From: Botryococcus braunii
Taxonomy: Eukaryota > Chlorophyta > Trebouxiophyceae
Assembly: GCA_002005505.1 (NCBI GenBank)
Contig: KV908686.1
Location: 28,501-92,500 of the forward strand
DNA: 64,000 nucleotides
Direction of reading: 5' to 3'
The notes beneath the pieces are model-generated. The model did not search any database, was not told the origin of the DNA, and saw nothing but the letters and a program-made list of their open reading frames with translations. Positions 49,904-59,900 of this stretch are shown piece after piece. A program made the position numbers and the translations under genes. The number at the start of each line of letters is the position of its first letter. Position 1 is the first letter of the stretch.

Positions 49904-50201
49904 GTGATACACTAGAAACGGCCAAAGGATGCGGGAACAATGGTTACAACTTGTTTGGGCTCCACCTCAGTACCCGTCCAGTCCGGCCCGGTCCTTCCTC
50001 TGCCAAAGCCTTATTCTATCCTGTTCTAAGTGTCCCTGTCTCCATCGCCAATGCGCCTTGTCAAGTAAGGGGTCACTCCCTTGGCGCGTGAAGTAGCCAC
50101 TTCTTGGCGTGGAGGACCATAACTCACGAAGGGACCTTTATGGAGGTCCAAATCCTCGTGGTCCGGTCATTTTCCTATAATACGCGACTATTCCTGTTAC
50201 A
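49904..50201 (-). mobile_element. G5 5' LTR (298 bp)
   Basis: Minus strand TGTAACAGG...GTATCA, cutting C4 pol at 50201/50202. No second copy is in the window. TCTCT at 50202-50206 is the likely target duplication; its partner is not found. Confidence 0.7.
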
Positions 50202-52600
50202 TCTCTGCTCTCTCTCCAGACCCCCCCTCCCAGATAAATCCGATATGCCTTGGACACTGGGGAGTAAGCAGTGAACATGCCAGGCACAGCCTTTGGCGCA
50301 AATACCCCCCTCTGCTGATCGGGCACATGCACAAATGCCAGGCATCCCCACGTACGAAGATGTGATACATCTGGCTTGTATCCCATGAATAATTCAAAAG
50401 GAGTGAGAGGCCTGCCTGTACTGGGTCCCATATTCAGGAGGATGCAGGCTGTTTCTAGGGCCTCTTTCCACATGACTGGACTGGCACCTCCAAAATTGAG
50501 GAGGGTTCTGGTTCGCTCCTTCAAGGTCCTGTTGGCTCGCTTTGCTATCCCGTTCTGCTGGGGAGTGTAGGGTGCAGACATCTCCAGCTTAGTGCCCTGA
50601 GACGCACAGAACTCCTTGAATCTGGAATTAATAAATTCTGTGCCTCTGTCACACCGAATGCATTTTACAGTGGTCCCTCTTTCTGTCTGCCAAAATAGAA
50701 TCAGGTCCCTGACAACTGAGGCAATTACATCCTTTGACTTTACTGGTAGGACAGCCTTCCATCCAGACGCCTCATCAGCTACAGTCACCCAAAAGCGTTC
50801 CCCAGAAATGGCTGCTGGTGAAATGGGGCCCACAGTGTCAATATGGATTCTGTCAAGGGGATTTATTGCAGGCCTGGAACTTTCACCAAAGGGGGGACGG
50901 GTGTGCTTCCCCTCAATACATGCTTCACAATACTTTGGACAGTTCTCACAAGATGACAGGGAGGTATCAATGCCTGTGACCAGCTGTTCATTGCTCAGGC
51001 GCTGCATCCATGGTTCACCCGGATGTCCCATTCTGCTGTGCCACAGAAGTCGTTTTGCACAATCATGCTGCAGGTTCTTCTTGGATTTGCTCTTCACGGT
51101 AGCTGCCAGTGGTAACAACCGTTGCACTGGGGGAACAGATAAGCAGTCATGTACATAATACAGACCTTTTTCTGCTCTAATGGGCATCTTCCAGCCATTC
51201 GGGCCAGAGACTGTGGTAAAGGCACCCATGTTGTCTGTGGTAAAGCAAGCTCCATCACGAAGGGCAGCAGAAACAGACAAGATGTTCATCGTTGCAGAGG
51301 GAACACACTGGACATGATGCAGCCACAGTGGGATAGATTGCTGGTTCAATAGGCAGATTGATCCAGTGGCAGTAATTCCCCCAGTTGCATCAGACGTGGC
51401 CAGCTGCAGAGGGATGGGAGCAGCATGTACTGTGGGAGCATGCAGCAGTGACAGATCATTGACAAGATGGACTGACGCTCCACTGTCTACCAGCCAGGAC
51501 TGTTTGGATATTCTCCCCTTGCATGGTTTGAGAACATTATAGGATACCACGTGTGGCATACCTTCAGGTGGGGGAGAAGGTGGACCAGGTGGTGGATGCA
51601 GCAATGGGAACGCTCCCGCTGCAGGAAAGATATGCTGGACTGCTGGTGGGGGCTGGGGTCCTCCAGGAAACTGGCCTTGGGGCCACATGCCTGCCAGTTG
51701 CTGCACTGCTGCTACCACATTCCTCTGGGTTTCTGCGTCCCTCTGCCTCTTGCGGCAGTCTCTCCAGAAGTGCCCCTTTTTGTGGCAGTAGTTGCACGTA
51801 CCACGTACCTCCACCTTGGTCTCTGTGTCTGCAGGCTGTCTGGTCTGAGTCAAAGCACATGCAGTAGGGGCAGGGACTGCTGTAGCCAGCATTGGTTGTG
51901 CAGTCATGACCGCTGCAGGCAAATCTGGGTCATCATCGTAGCCCGTTGCTTCTGCTGTGGTGGAGATGAGGTCTGCCAGCTGGTCCAAGGGATAAGCCAC
52001 GGCTGTAGGCAGTAGTCCAGGGGGGTTGGCAGCTGCCGGCAGGCCCTGCACAATCTGTGTGGCCACGTGCCCATCCAGGAGATCATGACCGTTTCTCTTC
52101 AAGCAACCTTTCAGATTGATCATCCTATTGACGTACTGGGAAATGGTTTCACCTTGTTTCATGCCACGGGACATCTCCTTTAGCCAGTCAGCATTGGCCT
52201 GAGTATTGTAGCCTCCCACAAACTTCCTACATATATACACATATGCATCATATGCCGATGGCTTACTTGACAGCTCCCCCAACCAGTCTTCCGGAACTGA
52301 TTCATACAGCAACAACAATGCTGCGGCATTATGGGTAGTCCCAGGCATAGCTTGTTGGATGGCTGGCAAAGAACCTTTGGCATCGTTTGCTGCAGTGAAA
52401 GCATTATCCCACACCACAAAGTTCTGGCCTTTACGTTGCAGTTTTATATGTACCTTGACATGTGTGGCAATGACCTTGGGAAGGGTGTCTCCTTCCCCCC
52501 TTGAGGTACTGGGAGTGCAAGGTTCCCTGGTAGGAGTTGATGTGGACTCCTCTCCTGCTGACTTAGATTCAGAGCTGGTGCTGGTACCCTTCTTCTTCAT
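50202..52600 (-). pseudogene. gag-pol: C4 Gag-protease-integrase, truncated
   Basis: Starts MKKKGTSTSSES at 52600, 15 nt after the ORF1 stop. Gag with PCTPSTSRGEGD, a capsid region, zinc knuckle CNYCHKKGHFWRDC near residue 272 and a proline-rich spacer; protease WLVDSGASVHLVND; integrase with Asp in IHIDTVGP and Asp in CDRGTEF. Where A, B, C2 and C5 have Glu in NG.AER.NR, C4 has NGIAKRANR, so the third catalytic residue is Lys. The frame is otherwise open until G5 cuts it at WRESRDV. Confidence 0.9.
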
Positions 52601-52615
52601 GCTGTTTGGAACTGG

Positions 52616-53140
52616 TCAGTTGTCGCTCCTTTCTGACAGTCTGGAGTCTCCGTCTTCGTCCTCACTGTCGTCCTCTGTGACCCACTCGTCCACGTGGAAT
52701 TCGCCCTCGCCGCAGAGAATTAGACCATCAATGAAGTCGTCTCCCAGGCTGCTCAAAGCTAGCTCAATAGCTGCGTAGGCTGCCTTCTCTGTCCAATAAG
52801 TTTCGTGTGACGGACCGCCCGTTTGCTGTAGGCACCTCTTAAAAATTGCTCGTGTTAGATATCCAGGCTCTCCGTTGATGAATGAGATTTCCCAAACAGT
52901 GAATTTATAAGCTGGATATATCGGAAAGCGTTCTCGGAACCACCGAGGAGGCGTGAGTGCTCCCCGTCCGTGAGCTTCGTGGACGAAGTCCTTCACCAGG
53001 AATGCTCGTTCTTCTATCGTCCGTGGTCCTTTCTCTCCTCCTGCCTTTCTTCGCTTGTTATATGTTGGAGGAGGAGGTGGAGGTGGAGGAGGTCTACGTC
53101 CGCCCGTGCTCATGCGTCCGGTTGGTCTCTTTCGCGCCAT
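52616..53140 (-). CDS. C4 ORF1, H3 tail-like with STGG and Met at position 9
   Basis: 174 residues from the ATG at 53140 (the frame is open from 53164). It begins MARKRPTGRMSTGGRRPP. Against H3 1-16 without gaps, A1, R2, T6, R8, S10, T11, G12, G13 and P16 are identical, K4 and K14 are Arg, and K9 is Met. A nine-proline run follows, then the shared body (PPTYNKRRKAGG, EERAFLVKDFV, FRERFPIYPAYKFTVWE, NGEPGYLTRAIF) and an acidic end (WVTEDDSEDEDGD). Intact frame. Function unknown. Confidence 0.8.
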   Translation of the reverse strand: MARKRPTGRMSTGGRRPPPPPPPPPTYNKRRKAGGEKGPRTIEERAFLVKDFVHEAHGRGALTPPRWFRERFPIYPAYKFTVWEISFINGEPGYLTRAIFKRCLQQTGGPSHETYWTEKAAYAAIELALSSLGDDFIDGLILCGEGEFHVDEWVTEDDSEDEDGDSRLSERSDN

Positions 53141-53192
53141 AGCAGAATACTTTGCCCAAGTCATACATTTTACATGCCCCAGCAGAAGAGTT

Positions 53193-53206
53193 GTGGGCCC
53201 ATAACC
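53193..53206 (-). other. C4 primer-binding site (half tRNA-iMet)
   Basis: Minus-strand GGTTATGGGCCCAC directly after an LTR end of TTTACA. Confidence 0.75.
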
Positions 53207-53935
53207 TGTAAACTTCTGAGTTCAGCGTTCCCTGTATGACCCGGCACGAGGGTGTTTAGCCCGGCGTCACTCTTGTTGTATGTCGAGTAACAAGCAGTGG
53301 CGACTGTGAATGAGATGACTTGACTGGCAACAGTTAAGTAACAAACACCCGAAGTGCTTTTGATGTCCCAATCAAGTGTTACAATGCTTATTGCTCTCTC
53401 TCATCACTCAGCAATTCAAACTACTCTATCTACGAATTTACTGATAGTCTGCATTACCGATGTCCGATGAGCTAAGCAGTAGCACCTTTCTATTACACAC
53501 TATCTAGACCCTTTCCTAATCCATTGTTCTTGTGTATGTGATGTCCTGACAACAGTTTACCTGTATGACCCGGCACGAGGGTGTTTAGCCCGGCGACACT
53601 CTTGTTGTATGTCGAGTAACAAGCAGTGGCGACTGTGAATGAGATGACTTGACTGGCAACAGTTAAGTAACAAACACCCGAAGTGCTTTTGATGTCCCAA
53701 TCAAGTGCCTCATTCCTTCGAGCCAGGCGCATATAGCCTTTCGAGCAAACCGTGTCTGATTACCTCATTCTCCCTTATCAACATCAAATTGGTCTAGATT
53801 GGTTCTGGCAGAACTCCTAGGTTCTGCCACCTATTACTCATTCTAATAAATGTTCTCACTGGTAATTGAAGCTGATCTGGCCACCATTACTCTTCTGAGG
53901 GAAAGGCACCAAAATGTTCCTTCACTATTATAACA
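53207..53935 (-). mobile_element. C4 5' LTR (729 bp)
   Basis: Minus strand TGTTATAATAGTGAAGG...TTTACA. U3 has the conserved box CTTTCCCTCAGAAGAG (53905-53880), an inverted repeat GGCAGAAC / GTTCTGCC (53807-53828) and a TATA-like site at 53735-53731, 29 nt before the first module. Confidence 0.88.
53232..53706 (-). repeat. Paired R modules in C4 LTR
   Basis: Two 146-nt copies with one mismatch: first 53706-53561, second 53377-53232 (minus order). The first ends ATACAG followed by GTAAACTG, the second ATACAG followed by GGAACGCT. CTAAAC lies about 28 nt before each CAG. The interval 53560-53232 is 329 nt. Confidence 0.85.
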
Positions 53936-54976
<1,041 letters not shown>

Positions 54977-54978
54977 TA

Positions 54979-55369
54979 CCGTACCGTCGCAAAATATTGA
55001 CCCACGACGTTTTTGGGGGGTCAAAATTAAATTTATGAATAAACCGCCGTTTGAGGGGGGTCAATATTTTGCGACATTATTTTCTGGAATTTTTTCCAGC
55101 ATAGGGACGTCTACGAGGTGTAGGAGAGTTCTCGAGACACTTTGACATCATACAAAAATTCGGTGATGAAGGTTTGGGCCAATTAAGTGTTATTCAGTGC
55201 TGATAAAGGTTAGGATATGAGGATATTAAGAATATTTTTAACTGTCTTGAGAGTGGGGGTCAATAATTTGCGCCATTATTTTTAGGATTATTTCTTATTT
55301 TTAATTAATAAATCGGGTTTTTTGGGGGGCCAAAATAAAAATATGGGTCAATCTTTTGCGACGGTACGG
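54979..55369. mobile_element. 391-bp terminal-inverted-repeat element (MITE-like)
   Basis: Ends are inverted repeats of about 26 bp: left CCGTACCGTCGCAAAATATT followed by GACCCA, right the reverse complement with one mismatch (TGGGTCAATCTTTTGCG then ACGGTACGG). TA flanks both sides (54977-54978 and 55370-55371), fitting Tc1/mariner-type targets, though AAT is equally possible inside an AAT array. Two internal direct copies of GGGGTCAATATTTTGCGAC-like sequence (about 55057 and 55256) repeat the right end. There is no transposase frame. Confidence 0.7.
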
Positions 55370-55371
55370 TA

Positions 55372-55816
55372 ATAATAATAATAATAATAATAATAACAAC
55401 AACAATAATAACAACACTAATAATAATATAATAGTAATAATAATAGTAATAATAATAAGAATAAGAATAAGAATAATAATAATATTAATAATAATAAGAA
55501 TAATAATAATGATGATGATGATAGTGATAATAGTGAATATAAGGACATTAAATTTTAATGATAATGATAATAATAATAATAATGAATATAATAGTAATAA
55601 TAATAATAATTATTATAATTATAATAACGATAATAATAATAACGATAAATTAATGTTACTATCAATAATAATAAGAATAATAATAATGAGATTAATAATA
55701 ATAATAATAATAACAACAATAAGAATAGTAATAATAATAATAATGATAATAGTAAGAGCAATAACAGGATTAGTAGTAGTAATAGTAATATTAATAGTAG
55801 TAGGATTAGGAGGAGC

Positions 55817-55853
<37 letters not shown>
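55372..55853. repeat. Degenerate AAT then AGT microsatellite
   Basis: AAT-rich with many variant units, becoming (AGT)n at about 55809-55853, where it meets the C5 5' LTR. Confidence 0.9.
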
Positions 55854-55855
<2 letters not shown>

Positions 55856-56555
55856 TGAGTTGTGAACATACATTATAGAATGCCTTGTGTTTTAGGTGAT
55901 CTTCAAATGTACATTATTAGGATACGGGTCCACTATCCACATAAGGTACCTCAAGACACGTTCGGATGAGGTCTATTTCGAACATAAGGTACAATCTGAT
56001 TTAGATTACACGTTAGCGTGAAAGGACTATTAAAGCTGCGATCACCGCATAGTCGAGCAACTGGTTTGGAAAGATACTGGGCACATAAGGATGCCAGTCT
56101 TGTTCATGCAGTTGCATGTGTCTAAAAGAGCAGACAGTCGTCAAGGACTGTAGCTGGAGAGGCACAAACTTACGACCTGTCTGCTTGCTTACAGGTGCGG
56201 TGACGCAGGATGTGTATTGGTAATGTGTTCATGTTTGATTGCTTGTTTGTAAGTGAACCATCTTAGTGGACAATCAAGTCTCCCAAACAGCTAAGGGACG
56301 GAGTCTTGATTGAGTATAGGAAGGTACTTGCTTTCAGCCATCAGGAGCTTATCCGTGTGTAGATGCTCATTGACAGATCAACATGTAACGGAACTGGTTT
56401 GGAAAGATACTGGGCACATAAGGATGCCAGTCTTGTTCATGCAGTTGCATGTGTCTAAAAGAGCAGACAGTCGTCAAGGACTGTAGCTGGAGAGGCACGA
56501 ACTTACGACCTGTCTGCTTGCTTACAGGATACGCCACTGCCCATAACCTTTTACA
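55854..56555 (+). mobile_element. C5 5' LTR (about 702 bp)
   Basis: TGAGTTGTGAACATAC...CCTTTTACA. CATAAGGTAC occurs twice in U3 (about 55940 and 55983) and TATTAAA at 56028-56034. The end GCCCATAACC is a 10-bp inverted repeat of the PBS, with TTTTACA as loop. Confidence 0.88.
56059..56527 (+). repeat. Paired R modules in C5 5' LTR
   Basis: Two 136-nt copies, 56059-56194 and 56392-56527, differing at one base. The first ends CTTACAG followed by GTGCGGTG, the second CTTACAG followed by GATACGCC. CTTAC and a pyrimidine-rich stretch (CCTGTCTGCTTGCTTACAG) precede the CAG. Module 1 starts 31 nt after TATTAAA. Confidence 0.85.
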
Positions 56556-56569
56556 GGTTATGGGCCCAC
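56556..56569 (+). other. C5 primer-binding site (half tRNA-iMet)
   Basis: GGTTATGGGCCCAC directly after the LTR. Confidence 0.75.
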
Positions 56570-56604
56570 GCCCTTCCAGCTGAGCCAAGGGCAGACAGGA
56601 GTGC

Positions 56605-56757
56605 ATGGCATCATCGGATGCATCTGTACTGGGGTTTTTTTTTTTTCGGACTCGCCTGACGGCAAGAAGAAGTAAAAAAGGAACAACTGGATATTCACTC
56701 AGAAGGCCTACCGACAGAGTCTTCAATATCTTGGGAAGTTTTTTTTCCGTGAAGTGA
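56605..56757 (+). CDS. C5 leader small ORF (possible ORF1 relic)
   Basis: A 50-codon frame in the position where the other Copia elements hold ORF1. It contains RTRLTARRS at residues 15-23, similar to H3 RTKQTARKS (six of nine identical). It lacks the conserved ORF1 body and acidic tail and includes a 12-T run, so it may be a decayed ORF1 or chance. The rest of the leader to 56974 shows no feature. Confidence 0.3.
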   Translation: MASSDASVLGFFFFRTRLTARRSKKGTTGYSLRRPTDRVFNILGSFFSVK

Positions 56758-56974
56758 CCTGAGATTATCACCCGTCGTCGTTGTCGTGAGACCGTCAGTA
56801 GGTCCGGGTGGTCAGGCAATTGAATTGCTGAAGAATATTTTGCATATCTTGCATATTAAGGGTACATGCTAGACCTCGAAAGGGTGGAATACTTGAAAGT
56901 GCTGTGGTGTACGCCGGAAGGGTATATTTAAACCAGCTGTGTCAGGCTGAACGCTGTGAGAGCAAGTGAAGTGT

Positions 56975-59900
56975 ATGACCAGACCTCAAACTCGTTCCCA
57001 AAGCAAGGTTTCTGAAAGTAATCCCAGCAGTACAGAGACTATGGCAACACCAGCAGGAGGCAGCACGGCCTCCTCAGGAGCTGGACAGTCAGGACAGACC
57101 ACTGGAGGCACTGCAGCCAGCTCGTATGCATACACGATGAACTCCTCCAATCCCAAGATGTCTACGCAGCTGAAGGCTTATCGCACTAATTTCAGGGCCT
57201 GGCGTGAAGAGCTGGAGTCCTGCGCAATGCAAAAAGGAGCAATGGGAGCGTTGGAGACAGCTATGCCTAAGACCGCAGAGAACGCAGCAGTAAAACATTT
57301 CATTTTGCAGTCTGTCCCGTCCATGTGGCACGACGAAGTCAAACAGCGGGGGAGCGCTTTTGACTTCATTCAGTGGATGGCAGACCGCTGCACTGGAGGG
57401 AAGGACAGGGAAATCAACGAGAAGTGGATCAAGGGGCTCAAACAAGGCATGGTAAAGGGAGAGACAGTGCAAGAATGGTGCCACCGAGTCATCAGTATTG
57501 GCGCCTCCCTGGAGGCCAATAACCATCAGCTGAGCGACCGCCAGATCTGCAGGTATATGTATAAGGGACTACCTGCAGTCTTGCAGAACGACGCTTGGGC
57601 AATTACCTCCGCCAAGTCAGACCCCTACAACATGCTGGAGACGATCCTCACTGCCATTGAGAACTTGGAGTACCAGGATATCCCGCTGGCAGAGTCAGTG
57701 CAAGTCACAGCATCAGCTGCAGCAGTTATGGCAGCAGCAGCAGCAGCCGTGCCAGCTCAGGGTGGAATCCCTGGGCCTCCCCAAGGCGCTGGAGCTGCAC
57801 CGGGCGCTGGAGAAGCACCAGGAGTGGGAGCTGGAGCACCTGTTGATGGTCAGGCCCCCTATGGCCCTTCTGCTCACAACGCTGGAGGCAGGGGGCGAGT
57901 GTCTGGACGTGGCAGGAGGCCAAAGGAGGAACTGGCGTGTCGCTTCTGCAACGGGACGGGACATTTCTGGAGGGAGTGCCTGGAACTGAAGAGGCTGCAA
58001 GCTCTACGTGGCACTATGCAAGCTGCAAGTGCGGGCCCAGCTGCGTGGTGGGGCACTGGAGCTCCTCAGCAACAAGCCAGCTGGTGGGATGCTGGCCAGT
58101 CCAGAGGAGGCCCTCCCGTGTCAACCTCACATGCTCCCGGATCTGTGTCCACTATCTTCCCCTTCTTCCCAGGCTGGCATCTCCCACCACCACCTCCTCC
58201 AGGTGCTGGTGAGCCTATGTTCGTTTCGTTGAATGTGCTTACCCCTACATCTCATGGGGCTTGCAGTACCTCGTGGCTGATAGATAGTGGTGCATCGGTG
58301 CACCTTGTAAATGATCTGTCTTTACTACACAACCCAGTCATGCATGCTCAACCCCTCCCTCTTCATTTGGCCACTTCTGATGCCAAAGGAGGGACAGTTG
58401 CAACTGGGTCTGTGTGTCTGGTCAATGCCAGACAAGAGGTGTTTTGGCTGCATAATGTGCAGTGTGTGCCCACTGCACACACTAATTTGATTTCTGTCAC
58501 AGGAGCCATTCAGGATGGAGCATCATTCCTCACTGACAGTGCAGGTGGGTACACGACCATGAAAGGCCCAGCAGGCTGGTCTGGTAAGATAGCCAGAGAG
58601 CGAGGGCTGTTTTTTTTAGAATGGGTGTGTCCCGTCAAGAGCCAGCATGATGCGCAGCCACAGTCCAGTCCTCATGTGGCCTCGTATCATGCAAGGAAAG
58701 GGCACGTGTGTACAGATCGACTACTGTGGCATTCAAGGTTGGGGCATCCTAGGGTTAAGAGTATGACAAGGTTGGACAACGAAGACCTGGTCACTGGGCT
58801 CAATGTGTCCCTTGCTCCATGCTCAGAGTGTTCTCCCCAGTGTGAGTCATGTATACAAGGGAAACATTCTCGGCCCCCCTTTCCAGCTTCCTCTAGGCCT
58901 GCAGAGAGTGTGTTAGATAGAGTGCATGTGGACACTGTGGGTCCCATTTCACCAGCTGCAATCACGGGAGAGCGTTTTTGGGTTACTGTTGTTGATGAAA
59001 AATCCCATCTGATAGCCTCATTGGCAGTGAAGTCGAAAGAAGCCATTCCCAAGGACCTCATTGAGCTCTTGAAGTACTGGCAGACATTTCATGAGAAAGT
59101 GGTGAAGTGTGTGAGATCTGATAGAGGGACAGAATTTCTGAATCAGCAGTTCAAAGAATTTTGTGCTTAGCAGGGCACTAAAATGGAGACCTCAGCTCCA
59201 TCCACGCCTCAGCAAAATGGACTTGCTGAGCGCATGAATCGGACTCTGAAGGAGCGCACAAGGACCCTGTTGGTGCACGCTGCAGCAGACCCTTCCTTGT
59301 GGAAGGAGGCACTGGAGTCTGCCACCCTGCTGTACAACGTGGGCCCCACCACAGGCAGGCCTCTGACCCCTATTGAGATGTTCTATAGGGTAAAGCCTGA
59401 TGTTGCTTCCTTGCGCACATGGGGCTGTGTGGCACATGTTCACATTCCCCCAGGTCAGCGGTCTGTATTTGGCCCAAAGACCATTCCAGGCATGTTCACT
59501 GGGTATTGCCCACAGTCCAAGGCCTATAGAGTGTACGTAGGCAATGGTGTATGGAAAGAGAGCAGGGATGTTACATTCCTTGAGCATTTGAGAGGAGGGG
59601 AGAGAGTGGGTATGTCTAAGGTGCAACCTGGATCCTCTCAATGGCTCTCAGGAGCGTCCTTGCAGGGAAAGGGAGGCAATTCCAATGTCCCCAGCTCACC
59701 AACAGCCATTCCCGTGAATTTTTGGGAAGCAGAGGATGACCCAGTGGTGGAGTGCAAGCCCACTGGATCTCCTGCTACCACTGCCAGCTCTCCAGAGGAT
59801 CACAGCAGGCTGAGGAGCTCAGTCGGACCTGTGGCTGGAGCCCCCCGCAGCCAGGATGGTTCCCCTGCCACTTCAGAGACCTCACAGCAGTCATGGTCAG

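Larger units (their letters stand above)
50202..53935 (-). mobile_element. Copia element C4 (5' part)
   Basis: Minus-strand Copia: LTR 53935-53207, PBS, ORF1 and gag-pol as far as the integrase. It ends at G5; RT, RNase H and 3' LTR are missing. The LTR borders the AAT microsatellite directly. Confidence 0.85.

Noticed and set aside
48374..50201. G5 gag as the missing 5' half of G4
   Set aside because: Strand and order would fit, but the LTR at 49904-50201 does not resemble the G4 LTR at 22176-22816, protease is absent on both sides, and no target duplication pairs the A/B borders.
59168..59170. Alternative genetic code with TAG as sense
   Set aside because: Other elements in the window avoid TAG in frame, and the C5 TAGs sit where relatives have ordinary codons.
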